Shown: positions 17,126 through 26,668, counted from the stretch's first letter. The stretch: 64,000 bases of DNA from Bryobacterales bacterium (GCA_026713545.1 JAPOOG010000157.1:62001-126000); one strand, 5' to 3'. Translations and numbers: made by a program. The notes: generated by a model from the sequence alone, not told the origin.

Positions 17126-18466
17126 ATGACCACGACCACAGAAACGCAATCCTCAAACCAAGCCCTCTACCGTAAAGCGAAAACCCTAATGCCCGGGGGA
17201 ACACAACTCCTGAGCAAACGCCCCGAGCAGTTTGCGCCGGATCAGTGGCCGCCCTACTACCAGGAGGCTCACGGTTGCACAATCATCGACCTTGATGGAC
17301 GCGAATACCTCGACATGTCCATCATGGGCATCGGCTCGTGTTTGCTCGGCTACGCCGATCCTGATGTGACTGAAGCGGTCACGAGCCGCGTGCAACGCGG
17401 ATCGATGTGCACGCTGAACAACCCCGAAGAGGTCGAGCTGGCCGAGTTGCTCACCGATATCCATCCTTGGGCCGACCAGGTTCGCTACGCCCGCGCCGGA
17501 GGCGAATCGATGTCTATCGCCGCGCGGATCGTCCGCGCCGCCAACAAACGCAATCTCATCGCAATCTGCGGTTATCATGGCTGGCACGATTGGTATCTTG
17601 CCGCCAACCTCTCGCCCGGCGGCGCCATCGATGCCCTCCAAGGCCACTTGCTTCCCGGCCTGTCCCCAGTGGGCGTCCCGACATTGCTCGGTGGAACCAT
17701 CCTTCCTTTCGAGTACAACCGGCTCGATCAACTCGAAGCTATCGTCTCTCGACACAGATCGGACCTGGCCGCCGTCATCATGGAGCCGACGCGCTCCGCT
17801 GACCCCGAATCCGGCTTCCTCGAAGGAGTTCGCTCGTTGTGCGATGAGATCGGTGCGGCGCTCGTTTTTGACGAGATCTCGGTGGGTTGGCGGCTTGTCC
17901 TCGGAGGCGCTCATCGCAGATACAGCGTCAAACCCGACGTCGCCGTCTTTGCCAAAGCCATGAGCAACGGACATGCCATGGGAGCTGTGCTCGGCAGGGC
18001 CTCGGTGATGCAAGCTGCCCAAGACACTTTCATTTCGAGCACCTATTGGACCGAAGGCGTCGGCCCGGCCGCCGCTGTCGCCGCGATTCGCAAGATGCAG
18101 CGCATCGACGTCCCTGCTCACGCCGCTCAAATCGGGACTCTCTGGCGTACTGGCCTTATGCAGTTGTCTGAGAAGCATGGCGTTGTGATGAAGTTCAGCG
18201 GCCATGCCGCCATCTCGAAGTTCAGCTTCGAACATCCTGACGCGCTTGCTCTGGAAACTCTCTTCACTGTGCGCATGCTCGATCTCGGGATCCTTGCCGG
18301 CTCGGCCTTGTACGTTAGCCTCGCCCATGCCCCGGAGCACGTCGATCGCTATCTAGCTGCTGCGGATGAAATCTTTCCCGAGATCAAACAAGCCATCGGA
18401 AACAACGATGCCGCCGAACACATCGGCGGCCCCATCCACCACACCGGATTCCGCCGGCTGACTTGA
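17126..18466 (+). CDS. Class III PLP-dependent aminotransferase (GSA-aminomutase-like)
   Basis: A 446-residue fold-type I aminotransferase. It starts with LYRKAKTLMPGGTQLLSKRP, typical of glutamate-1-semialdehyde 2,1-aminomutase relatives, and has the PLP lysine in VAVFAKAMSNGHAMGAVLG, plus the ring-binding VFDEISVGWR. Many members act in nucleotide-sugar or LPS sugar amination rather than haem synthesis; the lack of other hemL context here leaves the substrate open. The gene stands alone on the plus strand, with an MFS gene divergent upstream. Confidence 0.85.
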   Translation: MTTTTETQSSNQALYRKAKTLMPGGTQLLSKRPEQFAPDQWPPYYQEAHGCTIIDLDGREYLDMSIMGIGSCLLGYADPDVTEAVTSRVQRGSMCTLNNPEEVELAELLTDIHPWADQVRYARAGGESMSIAARIVRAANKRNLIAICGYHGWHDWYLAANLSPGGAIDALQGHLLPGLSPVGVPTLLGGTILPFEYNRLDQLEAIVSRHRSDLAAVIMEPTRSADPESGFLEGVRSLCDEIGAALVFDEISVGWRLVLGGAHRRYSVKPDVAVFAKAMSNGHAMGAVLGRASVMQAAQDTFISSTYWTEGVGPAAAVAAIRKMQRIDVPAHAAQIGTLWRTGLMQLSEKHGVVMKFSGHAAISKFSFEHPDALALETLFTVRMLDLGILAGSALYVSLAHAPEHVDRYLAAADEIFPEIKQAIGNNDAAEHIGGPIHHTGFRRLT

Positions 18467-18552
18467 TTCACTCGGGGTCAGCAAGATTCTCGTGGATCAG
18501 GGAGGGATCTGACTTCTGAGGCTCCTGAGGAACGGCAGTCTACAATGACCCA

Positions 18553-18969
18553 GTGAACGAATACGAGATTCTGGAGCACACGGCCGATATCGGTTTCCGG
18601 GCTTGGGCTCCCTCCCCGGGTGAGCTTTTTCGCAACGCGGCGCGGGCCATGATGGCGATTGCAACAGAGCCGGAAACTCTGAGCGGCCTTGAAGAAAGAG
18701 AACTGGAGACTCGTGGCGTCGACTATCCCGACCTGATGGTCAATTGGCTCAGCGAAGTGCTCTATCTATTCGATACCAACCAATTTGCGGCCCGTGATTT
18801 TCGAGTCGACGACATCGCTGCCGACCGTCTGCGCGCTACGCTGATCGGTGAGCCGCGCGAACCGGAACGGCATCCGTGGGAGCTGATCATCAAGGCAGTC
18901 ACTTATCACCAACTAAAAGTAGAACAGCAGAACAGCCGCTGGAAGGCCGAAGTTTTTTTGGACATATGA
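18553..18969 (+). CDS. Archease
   Basis: A 138-residue archease, the activator that promotes guanylylation and turnover of the RNA ligase RtcB. Family features include the N-terminal EHTADIGFRAWAPS with the metal-binding His-Thr-Ala-Asp, the central DLMVNWLSEVLYLFD and the C-terminal VTYHQLKVEQ. It starts with GTG. It overlaps the rtcB start by ATGA, which agrees well with the known partnership. Confidence 0.93.
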   Translation: MNEYEILEHTADIGFRAWAPSPGELFRNAARAMMAIATEPETLSGLEERELETRGVDYPDLMVNWLSEVLYLFDTNQFAARDFRVDDIAADRLRATLIGEPREPERHPWELIIKAVTYHQLKVEQQNSRWKAEVFLDI

Positions 18970-20408
18970 GCGTTTCGCACCTCATCGAGCAGGTCGACGA
19001 CTACCGCTGGCGTATCCCGCGAGTCAATGGGACTGGCATGCTCACCGACGTTCGCGTCTATGCCAGCCGGGACATTCTCGAGAAGGTCGTCACTGACCGC
19101 TCTCTAGACCAAGCAGCCAACGTGGCCTGCTTGCCGGGGATCGTGGGGTCCAGTCTCGCGATGCCCGACATTCACCAGGGCTACGGCTTCCCGATCGGCG
19201 GTGTCGCGGCCGTCGACTGTGCGAGCGGCGTCGTTTCGCCCGGTGGAGTCGGATTCGATATCAACTGCGGAGTACGCTTATTGGGATCGAGCCTTTGTCG
19301 CGATGAAGTGCGGACCCGTTTGAAGGATCTCATCAATCAGATCTTTCGCGACGTCCCCTGCGGAACCGGCGGCACAGGCTACATCAAGATCAGTCGGAAG
19401 GAACTCGACGACGTGCTCGTGGATGGTGCGCGTTGGATGGTCCGTCATGGCTACGGAGAGAGCAACGATTGGGAGTACGCCGAAGCGCGTGGCGCACTGC
19501 TGGGTGCCGACCCGGACAAGGTATCCCCCCGAGCCAAGGATCGAGGCCGGCCGCAGATTGGTACGCTGGGCAGCGGCAACCACTTTCTGGAGATTCAGTA
19601 CGTCCAGCGTGTGGATGACGAGGAAGCAGCCAAAACGTTCGGCCTGTACCAAGGGCAGGTCGTCGTCCTGATTCATTCCGGCTCGCGTGGTCTCGGTCAC
19701 CAAGTCTGCACGGACTTCCTGCGCGATATGGGTCCGGCGATGCGGAAATACGGTATTGAACTTCCCGACCGCCAGCTCGCCTGCGTGCCGGTGACTTCCA
19801 GCGAAGGCCAAAGCTATCTCGCGGCCATGCGCGGCGCGGCGAACTTTGCCTGGGCAAACCGCCAGGGAATGACGCATTTCGTGCGCCAGGCCTTCCGGCG
19901 CATCTTCGGCAACGCCGTGCATCTCAAAGTGATCTACGATGTCTGCCACAACATTGCAAAGCAGGAGCGATACGAGGTCGCCGGTAAAACACAAGATGTG
20001 CTTGTCCACCGCAAGGGCGCTACACGAGCCTTCCCTCCGGGACATCCCGAAGTGACTCCCTCCTATCAGCAGGTCGGTCAGCCCGTCTTCATCCCCGGCA
20101 GCATGGGGACGGCATCCTGGGTCCTCGCGGGCCGATCAGGGTCCGTCGACGAGACCTTCGGGACGTGCTGCCACGGCGCCGGCAGGCTGCTCAGCCGCAC
20201 CGCTGCGAAAAAGGGACGTGATTTGAAACGAGTCATCAAAGACCTCGAGCGAGAGGGCATCCTCATTCGTAGCGATAGCAAAAGAGGCATCCTCGAAGAG
20301 GTTCCCGAGGCCTACAAAGACGTTGACGAGGTCATTGAAGTCGTGCACAAAGCAGGCCTTGCAAAAAAAGTAGCGCGCCTTCGCCCGATGGGCGTCATCA
20401 AAGGTTGA
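18966..20408 (+). CDS. rtcB: RNA-splicing ligase RtcB
   Basis: A 480-residue GTP- and Mn-dependent ligase that joins 2',3'-cyclic phosphate and 5'-OH RNA ends. Metal and GTP motifs are all present: GGVGFDINCGVRLL, GSGNHFLEIQ, IHSGSRGLGHQVC, IYDVCHNIAKQE, and CCHGAGRLLSR near the histidine that is guanylylated. The ATG at 18966 overlaps the archease stop. In bacteria RtcB serves RNA repair after ribonuclease cleavage, since there are no tRNA introns of the archaeal type to remove. No RtcR-type regulator is adjacent. Confidence 0.96.
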   Translation: MSVSHLIEQVDDYRWRIPRVNGTGMLTDVRVYASRDILEKVVTDRSLDQAANVACLPGIVGSSLAMPDIHQGYGFPIGGVAAVDCASGVVSPGGVGFDINCGVRLLGSSLCRDEVRTRLKDLINQIFRDVPCGTGGTGYIKISRKELDDVLVDGARWMVRHGYGESNDWEYAEARGALLGADPDKVSPRAKDRGRPQIGTLGSGNHFLEIQYVQRVDDEEAAKTFGLYQGQVVVLIHSGSRGLGHQVCTDFLRDMGPAMRKYGIELPDRQLACVPVTSSEGQSYLAAMRGAANFAWANRQGMTHFVRQAFRRIFGNAVHLKVIYDVCHNIAKQERYEVAGKTQDVLVHRKGATRAFPPGHPEVTPSYQQVGQPVFIPGSMGTASWVLAGRSGSVDETFGTCCHGAGRLLSRTAAKKGRDLKRVIKDLEREGILIRSDSKRGILEEVPEAYKDVDEVIEVVHKAGLAKKVARLRPMGVIKG

Positions 20409-20704
20409 ACGGGTGCATCGCGATAAGCTGCGCTAGGGTGCCCCTGTTCTGCAACGGAAGGAACTTCGAGCGCAGGAAGCAAGCCTCCAGTGGACCATCC
20501 GTAGCCTTGTTGGCAGGGGTTGTTGACAAGCCTCCTCCGTGTCTCATACGAGCGTGTTCAACAGACCTTCGGCCAGATCGCCTGGGATCTCGACGATGAT
20601 AATGCGGTCGGTCGGTTACACGGTGAATGCCTCACAAGATCGGTTCCCGATGACTGCGGGCCCTGCGAGAATGGAAACTTTCACATGTAATCCTCGTTTG
20701 ACCT
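20409..20704. other. Intergenic, nothing recognised
   Basis: About 300 bases between rtcB and deoC. Short frames occur on both strands (for instance a minus-strand stretch VKVSILAGPAVIGNRSCEAF), but each is interrupted by stops and none matches a family I know. It may hold the deoC promoter. Confidence 0.5.
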
Positions 20705-21505
20705 GTGACCCGTCAGGAAATTCAAAAACTGGCGCAAGAGATCGGAAGACAGGCATTCCAGCCCGAGAACTCCGAGTCCGCTGCCATGGCCGCTGATGAA
20801 CTCGCTTGTCCTGATTGGACTCCACCTTTGGAAGGCATCGCCGGGTTGATCGATCACACGCTTCTTCGGCCGGATTCCTCTGAGCGCGAAGTAATTCGCC
20901 TTTGTGATGAGGCCAGAAAGCACGGCTTCGCCTCGGCGTGCGTCCATCCTGACAAGATCGCTATTGCCGAACGCGAGCTACATGGATCAGGCGTGAAGGT
21001 TTGCACGGTGGTCGGTTTTCCGCATGGCGCGAACGTGACACTAGTGAAGCGTGTTGAGGCCGAGCAGGCGCTCAAGCTCGGTGCGCGGGAGCTTGACATG
21101 GTCGTGAATATCGGTGCTCTGCAGGCGGGGCGGCTGGATTTTGTCCACAGCGAGATATGCTCCATCGTGGAACTGGCTCGCGGGACGGGCACAGTGGTCA
21201 AAGTCATTCTCGAAATGGCCTTTCTTGATGATGCAGCCAAGGTGAACGGCTGCGTGCTGGCAAAGCTCGCGGGGGCCGACTTTGTCAAAACGTCTACAGG
21301 GTTCGGTCCCTCAGGAGCGAATCTGACGGATGTCGCCTTGATGCACAAGGTCGTCGGAGGGCAGATGGGCATCAAGGCGGCGGGCGGCATCCGCACGTAC
21401 GGCCGGTTTCGTGAAATGATGAGAGCCGGCGCTACTCGTATCGGAGCCAGCGCCAGTCTCGATATCCTCGAAGAGTTTCGAACCGTGCCCGACTCCGGCC
21501 GCTAG
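20705..21505 (+). CDS. deoC: Deoxyribose-phosphate aldolase
   Basis: A 266-residue class I aldolase that splits 2-deoxyribose 5-phosphate into acetaldehyde and glyceraldehyde 3-phosphate. The Schiff-base lysine is in DFVKTSTGFGPSG, and other family segments include LIDHTLLRPD, CTVVGFPHG and GIKAAGGIRTYG. It has an N-terminal extension of about 45 residues before the first barrel strand, which is common in this family's longer members. The start codon is GTG at 20705. The gene leads a same-strand run with the GAF-SpoIIE protein, lysA and miaA. Confidence 0.94.
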   Translation: MTRQEIQKLAQEIGRQAFQPENSESAAMAADELACPDWTPPLEGIAGLIDHTLLRPDSSEREVIRLCDEARKHGFASACVHPDKIAIAERELHGSGVKVCTVVGFPHGANVTLVKRVEAEQALKLGARELDMVVNIGALQAGRLDFVHSEICSIVELARGTGTVVKVILEMAFLDDAAKVNGCVLAKLAGADFVKTSTGFGPSGANLTDVALMHKVVGGQMGIKAAGGIRTYGRFREMMRAGATRIGASASLDILEEFRTVPDSGR

Positions 21506-21522
21506 CCGGCGCCGGCGGCCTT

Positions 21523-23280
21523 ATGTCACAACCAAGCCCACTCAGGGAGCTAAACGCCGAACCGCTGCATCTGCTGGTCGAGGCGGCCGAGATTGTCTCC
21601 GGTCACACGCTCGACCTCGATAGTCTTCTGGAAAAACTGGTAGCTCTCGTGCGAATGGTCGTGGACAGCGAGCTGGTCGCGATCATGCTCAAGACGGACG
21701 GCGATTCACTCCAGGTCCGATTCGCGCACGGTTTCGACGATGGCGTAGCTGACGACCTGTGCATCAAGCTGGGCAAGGGGATCACCGGAGCGGCCGCCAA
21801 GGCTCTGGAGACGATCGTTGTAAACGATGTGAATGTGGACCCTCGCTACATCGCGGCAGTTCCTTCAGTGCGTTCGGAACTGGCCGTACCCTTGATCGCG
21901 CGCGGAGATCTGGTCGGCGTGATCGACTTGCAATCGACGCAGATCGATGCATTCGGCGAACAAGAGCAAAGCATTCTCGAGCTGATCGCGTCGCGCTTTT
22001 CAATTGCCATTGAAGCAGCACGTCTTTATCGGGCAACTGCACGGCAGAACAGAGATCTGAAGGCGCTGTCGAAAATCGCTCAGGAGTTCACCCACATTCT
22101 GCAACTCGACGAGTTGTTGAAGAAGATCGCCTCTCAACTCCGCCCAGTGATTTCGTATGACGCTCTGAGCATACTGCTTCTGGAAGAAGGCGGTTCCGTG
22201 CTGCAACACTACTTCGGCGTGCGCTATGACCAACACATCCAGTGGGACAACATCGAGCTGGGGGTGGGCATCGTAGGAACGGCAGCGCAGACGAAGCAGC
22301 CGATTCTTGTGGTCGACACGCAACTCGATGACCGTTACGTCGCCGTGATCGAGGGCATTCGGTCCGAGGTAGCCGTTCCCTTGATGTGCAAGGACCAAGT
22401 GATTGGAGTGATTGACCTGGAATGCGAGCAGGTGGGTGCCTTCACTACGCGGCACGTACAGACCCTCTTGCTATTGGCTCCTCAGATTGCTACGGCGATT
22501 GAGAACGCCCGCTTGTACGAAGAGGTTGCACGCAACAAGGCTCGCATGGAGCAGGACCTGACCGCGGCCCGCGCTCTGCAGCAGAACCTGCTGTATGCGG
22601 CTACTCCGCAGTTCCCGGGAGTGGAAATCGCCGCTCACAACGAAGCCGCCCACGAAGTAGCTGGAGACCTGTACGACTTTTTTCCTGCGCAGGGCCTCGC
22701 TCTCGGCATTCTCATCGGCGACGTCAGCGGCAAAGGGGCCGCCGCGGCCCTATACGGGGCATTAGCAAATGGGCTGCTGAGAAACCTGGTCCAGCCGGAC
22801 CTGTCGCCGGCCATTGTGCTCGAGACAATCAACCGCGTTTTGATGGAAAGAAAAATCGATGCGCGCTATCTCACGGCGCTTTATGCTCAGTGGCGCCCGA
22901 TAGAAAGAAGCCTCGTCATCGCCAACGCCGGACAGCCGCGGCCCATTCTCCGTAGGTCGGGGAAGGTATCGGTGCTGGAGGCCGTCGGGATCCCGCTGGG
23001 TTTGCTCGAAGGAACCGTATACGAGGATCTCCGTATCAGGCTTGAGCCGGACGACCTGCTGGTGACGTTTTCGGATGGCATCACCGAGACAACTTCACCC
23101 ACCGGAGCCGACTATGATGAGAAGCGTCTCGTTCGTACGATCGAATCGCGTCCGAACGCCTCCGCGCAGGAATTGATTGACGCCATCTTCAATGATGTCA
23201 ACGCGTTCTCGGGCGGCTTCAACCCCGCGGACGACCGGACAGCAATCGTCGTCAAGATCTCAAATAGTGGCGATTCCTAG
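21523..23280 (+). CDS. GAF-GAF-SpoIIE (PP2C-type) phosphatase
   Basis: A 585-residue signalling protein. Two GAF sensor domains come first (residues about 20-165 and 185-335, each with an EVAVPL-type motif: RSELAVPLIARGDLVGVIDL and RSEVAVPLMCKDQVIGVIDL), then an RsbU/SpoIIE serine phosphatase domain with metal ligands in HEVAGDLYDFF, GILIGDVSGKGAAAALYGAL and FSDGITETTSPTG. Such proteins usually control anti-anti-sigma factors, but no STAS or anti-sigma gene is adjacent. No transmembrane segment is seen, so it is probably cytoplasmic. It follows deoC by 17 bases. Confidence 0.92.
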   Translation: MSQPSPLRELNAEPLHLLVEAAEIVSGHTLDLDSLLEKLVALVRMVVDSELVAIMLKTDGDSLQVRFAHGFDDGVADDLCIKLGKGITGAAAKALETIVVNDVNVDPRYIAAVPSVRSELAVPLIARGDLVGVIDLQSTQIDAFGEQEQSILELIASRFSIAIEAARLYRATARQNRDLKALSKIAQEFTHILQLDELLKKIASQLRPVISYDALSILLLEEGGSVLQHYFGVRYDQHIQWDNIELGVGIVGTAAQTKQPILVVDTQLDDRYVAVIEGIRSEVAVPLMCKDQVIGVIDLECEQVGAFTTRHVQTLLLLAPQIATAIENARLYEEVARNKARMEQDLTAARALQQNLLYAATPQFPGVEIAAHNEAAHEVAGDLYDFFPAQGLALGILIGDVSGKGAAAALYGALANGLLRNLVQPDLSPAIVLETINRVLMERKIDARYLTALYAQWRPIERSLVIANAGQPRPILRRSGKVSVLEAVGIPLGLLEGTVYEDLRIRLEPDDLLVTFSDGITETTSPTGADYDEKRLVRTIESRPNASAQELIDAIFNDVNAFSGGFNPADDRTAIVVKISNSGDS

Positions 23281-23305
23281 AATCGCTGACCATATCCCGA
23301 TACTC

Positions 23306-24580
23306 GTGTTGCTTCCCGGATTCACATACCGAGATCGAAAGCTCCTCTGCGAGGGCGTGCACTTGACCGAAGTGGCTCAACGCTTCGGCACGCCGTGCTA
23401 TGTCTATTCGACGGAAACGATCGCGACGAATTACCGAGCTTACAGGGATGCGCTCGGGCACTTACCGCACGAAGTCCATTACTCGGTGAAGGCGAATGGC
23501 TCGCTCGGCATTTTGTCTCTGTTGGCAAACCTCGGCGCCGGGTTCGACATTGTGTCCGGGGGGGAACTGTTCCGCGTCCTGAAAGCGGGTGGTGATTCGG
23601 CCAAAGTCGTTTTCTCCGGGGTCGGCAAGACAGCGGCTGAACTCGAATACGCGTTGCGTGCAGGCATCGGCTCGTTCAACTGCGAGTCGCAAGAAGAGGT
23701 CGAGCTACTGGACAAAATTGCCGGACAGCTTGAAGCTCGGCCCGTCGTCGCGCTGCGTGTGAACCCGGACATCAGCGCTGAGACACATCCCTATATTGCG
23801 ACAGGTCTGCGGGACCACAAGTTCGGCATCCCTTTCAAGGTGGCCGAGCGCATCTATCGCGATGCAGGGCGTTTTCCCCATCTCCGTTTCGAGAGCATCA
23901 GTTGTCACATCGGCTCGCAGATCTTCGATACCGGTGTGTTTTTCGAGGTGCTCGAAAAGGTGATGGCATTGGTCGATCGGTTGCGCGGCGCGGGAGTCTT
24001 CGTACGTCAACTCGATCTCGGAGGGGGTCTTGGAGTCTCTTACCGTCGCGATGAGAATGCGCCTTCCATCGCCGAATACGCTGCCGGCCTTGCCAACGCT
24101 CTGGAAGGCAAGGATCTGAGGCTGCTGATCGAACCAGGACGTTCGATCGTCGGTCCTGCGGGGATCTTGTTGACGCAGGTGGTCTATCGCAAGATCGCGG
24201 AGTCAAAGGAGTTTATCGTCGTCGACGCAGCGATGAACGATCTGATCCGACCTGCCCTATATCAATCGCATCACGAGATCATTCCTGTTGTTAACCGCAA
24301 CGTGGAAGTGCTTAACGCCGACGTGGTCGGTCCGGTTTGCGAAACAGGTGATTTCCTGGCTCGTGATCGCCGAATGCCTACCGTTGATACTGGCGACTTG
24401 CTGGCGGTTTGCACGGCCGGCGCCTACGGGTTCGTGCAGGCGTCGAACTACAATGCGCGCCCGCGCGCGGCCGAGGTTCTCGTTGAAGGCAGCAAGGCGA
24501 AGCTCATCCGTGAACGGGAGAGTTACGAGGATCTCATCCGTGGCGAGACGATTGACGGTGATTCACAGTCTGCATCGTGA
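23306..24580 (+). CDS. lysA: Diaminopimelate decarboxylase
   Basis: About 424 residues of a fold-type III PLP enzyme that decarboxylates meso-diaminopimelate to lysine. The PLP lysine is in HYSVKANGSLGILSLLA; HIGSQIFDTGVF, LDLGGGLGVSY, EPGRSIVGPAGILL and VGPVCETGDFLARDR are the other conserved stretches, with AGAYGFVQASNYN near the end. The frame continues upstream into the phosphatase gene; the GTG at 23306 (or 23267, overlapping the upstream stop) is the probable start because homology begins at GFTYRDRKLLCEG. The stop overlaps the miaA start as GTGA. Confidence 0.93.
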   Translation: MLLPGFTYRDRKLLCEGVHLTEVAQRFGTPCYVYSTETIATNYRAYRDALGHLPHEVHYSVKANGSLGILSLLANLGAGFDIVSGGELFRVLKAGGDSAKVVFSGVGKTAAELEYALRAGIGSFNCESQEEVELLDKIAGQLEARPVVALRVNPDISAETHPYIATGLRDHKFGIPFKVAERIYRDAGRFPHLRFESISCHIGSQIFDTGVFFEVLEKVMALVDRLRGAGVFVRQLDLGGGLGVSYRRDENAPSIAEYAAGLANALEGKDLRLLIEPGRSIVGPAGILLTQVVYRKIAESKEFIVVDAAMNDLIRPALYQSHHEIIPVVNRNVEVLNADVVGPVCETGDFLARDRRMPTVDTGDLLAVCTAGAYGFVQASNYNARPRAAEVLVEGSKAKLIRERESYEDLIRGETIDGDSQSAS

Positions 24581-25572
24581 GCGTCAGTTCGACCAACAGT
24601 AAGTCGCTCTTTCCCGTAGTCGCCGTCGTCGGGCCAACCGCGTCGGGCAAGAGTGCGTTGGCGCTCGACATTGCTGAGCGGTTCGGCGGGGAGATCGTCA
24701 ACTTCGATGCGGTTCAGGTCTATCGCCAATTCGACATCGGAACGGCGAAGCCCCCCCCCCAAGGGCGACGAGGCATTCCGCATCATCTTCTCGACATCCT
24801 GGAGCCGCATGCATTGTTCACTGCGGGCGACTACGCGGAATTGGCAAGACGCGTGCTGGCCGGCATCCGAGGCAGATCACAATTGCCGGTGCTAGTGGGC
24901 GGAACCGGCTTCTACCTGCGTGCTCTGCTGGATGGCCTGTTTGAAGGACCCAAGCGTGATGAGCAGTTGAGGCGAAGACTCCACATGCGGGCACAATCAA
25001 TGCCAGCGGGCTATCTGCATCGTCTCCTGACGCGTTTGGATCCTGCGTCCGCTGAACGCATCCACGCTAACGACACTCCTAAATTGATCCGCGCCATCGA
25101 GGTGAGCTTGTTGGCTCGCGCACCGATGTCCTCTCTGTGGCGAGCGGGGACGAAACGGCTGGATGGTTATGAAGTGATCCACATTGGACTCGATCCTCCT
25201 CGGGACATTCTTTATGCGGGAATCGAGCGGCGGGCAGAACGAATGTTCAGCTCCGGTCTCGTGGGTGAAACCCAACTGTTGGTCTCCCTGGGCATCCCCC
25301 GGTCAGCACGACCGTTTGGGTCGCTGGGCTACAGTCAGGCTCTGCACTATCTGGATGGGAAGATCACACGCGAAGAAGCAATCGTGATCACCAGCCGTAT
25401 GACGCGGCGGTACGCCAAGCGCCAGATGACGTGGTTCCGGCGAAACCCTGACACTCGCTGGTTCCATGGTTGCGGAACCGAAGACGAGATTCGGAACCAA
25501 GTGCTTTCTTATCTCGAGGGCTGCCTAAGGCCATACCCCTTCTGTCTTTGTGGACAAAGCCATGGTCAGTAG
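24577..25572 (+). CDS. miaA: tRNA dimethylallyltransferase
   Basis: A 331-residue enzyme that prenylates adenosine 37 of tRNAs reading UNN codons. The P-loop VVGPTASGKSALAL, the DSxQVYR-like NFDAVQVYRQFDIGTAKP, the segment GGTGFYLRALLDGLF and RRYAKRQMTWFRRNPDTRW are all as expected. The start is GTG, overlapping the lysA stop. A run of ten cytosines at 24751-24760 encodes the Pro stretch after AKP; the frame and spacing are normal here, but a one-base slip would inactivate the gene. The last 20 residues run past the usual end. Confidence 0.94.
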   Translation: MSVSSTNSKSLFPVVAVVGPTASGKSALALDIAERFGGEIVNFDAVQVYRQFDIGTAKPPPQGRRGIPHHLLDILEPHALFTAGDYAELARRVLAGIRGRSQLPVLVGGTGFYLRALLDGLFEGPKRDEQLRRRLHMRAQSMPAGYLHRLLTRLDPASAERIHANDTPKLIRAIEVSLLARAPMSSLWRAGTKRLDGYEVIHIGLDPPRDILYAGIERRAERMFSSGLVGETQLLVSLGIPRSARPFGSLGYSQALHYLDGKITREEAIVITSRMTRRYAKRQMTWFRRNPDTRWFHGCGTEDEIRNQVLSYLEGCLRPYPFCLCGQSHGQ

Positions 25573-25985
25573 GGAGAGAAACCGATCTGATTGCTGTCTT
25601 TCTCGACCCACAGATTGTTGCGCTGTTGACCGTTGATCGTGATCTGGATGATTACGCCGGTCCTCTGCTCATACCAAGCACCGAGCTCGAAGCTATCGAC
25701 GGGACCGATCTCGCTCTCCGGCCCCCAATCCGTCAGGAACGCATCATAGGAATAGTAGCGGCAAGGATCGCTGACGGAGCAGCCCCAATATTCATACGCT
25801 TCCTCGTAGCGGGCATCTTCGAGCGCATCAAGGAAGCTCCGCACCTGCCATTGCTGGGCCCAGGCGCGGAAGAAAATATAGTAAACAAGCCCGATCGCGA
25901 TGGTGAGCAGGAACAGCGCGACAATCGTCTTGAAGAACTGTTCCCTCCGGAGGTCGCTCTCCCCGTACTCATCCAGGAAAGACAT
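25566..25985 (-). CDS. Small single-pass membrane protein, unknown
   Basis: A 139-residue protein with one transmembrane segment near residues 20-40 (FFKTIVALFLLTIAIGLVYYIFF) and a C-terminal domain of about 95 residues that carries two cysteines (EYWGCSVSDPCRYYSYDAFL), plausibly a periplasmic disulfide. Domain pattern is compatible with a small NTF2-like or DUF4878-type fold, but this is a guess. It follows the OmpH-like gene by 19 bases and is probably cotranscribed with dxr-rseP-ompH. Its 3' end overlaps that of miaA by seven bases in a tail-to-tail arrangement. Confidence 0.7.
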   Translation of the reverse strand: MSFLDEYGESDLRREQFFKTIVALFLLTIAIGLVYYIFFRAWAQQWQVRSFLDALEDARYEEAYEYWGCSVSDPCRYYSYDAFLTDWGPESEIGPVDSFELGAWYEQRTGVIIQITINGQQRNNLWVEKDSNQIGFSPY

Positions 25986-26004
25986 GCACGAACGACCGTC
26001 CTCC

Positions 26005-26547
26005 CTACTGGGCGGGATGAGCCTCGTCGTAGGCGGCAGTGGCCGCGCTCGTCAGATCGAGCGCGGAATTGAGGTGCAATAAACGCCCTTCGAAAGGGTC
26101 GACGAGAGCCGCGCCGCTGAACACGACGTCGAGTCCTTTTTCCTCGGCAAGCTTGGCAATCACCCCGCGCATGCGCTGCGCCGAGTTACGCAGAATATCT
26201 TCCTGCTCATACTGCACGTCGGCCTGTAGATCTTCGTTGATGCGTTGAGCTTGGCGCTGCTTGGTTTGCCCCTCCAGTTGTAACTGCGCTGCTTCTTGGG
26301 GTTGGGCGGTTTGTAGCTTCTTTTGGATCTCCGCCAGTTCTTGGCTCAACTGTTGTAACTCGTCCCGGCGCGGCTTGAACTCAGCCTCGAGACTTTGCAC
26401 AGCCTTCTTGAACTCCGCCGTGTTCTGGAGCGCCGTACGGAAATCGATCGTGCCGATCTTCGTCTGCGCGCAAACGACTACGGGGAGGGTAAAAGCACTC
26501 ACCGCCGCCATTGTCAAAACAAGCGATTTCATTCGGGTCATTCGCAT
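26005..26547 (-). CDS. OmpH/Skp-family periplasmic chaperone
   Basis: About 180 residues. A signal peptide (ends VVVCAQ) is followed by KIGTIDFRTALQNTAEFKKA, the conserved beta-strand and helix of OmpH/Skp, then a long coiled coil (FKPRRDELQQLSQELAEIQK to QYEQEDILRN) and a final strand pair (GLDVVFSGAALVD). Skp-type trimers hold unfolded outer-membrane proteins in the periplasm. The start at 26547 has AAAGGAG upstream; the frame extends to 26646 but without signal-peptide character. Its position after rseP fits the usual dxr-rseP-bamA-skp order, though bamA is missing here. Confidence 0.9.
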   Translation of the reverse strand: MRMTRMKSLVLTMAAVSAFTLPVVVCAQTKIGTIDFRTALQNTAEFKKAVQSLEAEFKPRRDELQQLSQELAEIQKKLQTAQPQEAAQLQLEGQTKQRQAQRINEDLQADVQYEQEDILRNSAQRMRGVIAKLAEEKGLDVVFSGAALVDPFEGRLLHLNSALDLTSAATAAYDEAHPAQ

Positions 26548-26668
26548 CGAACCATTCACTCCTTTGCTTGGCGCTTCAGCATTCCGCCACGGCACTGCTC
26601 TTATTCTGCCATGGACCTGCCGTGTGGGACCATGTTGCCTCACCAAGGGATTGCATTCCGGGGATAGT

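Noticed and set aside
20530-20700. Small minus-strand frame (VKVSILAGPAVIGNR) resembling a shell or regulatory protein
   Set aside because: Interrupted by stops in each frame and no confident family resemblance.
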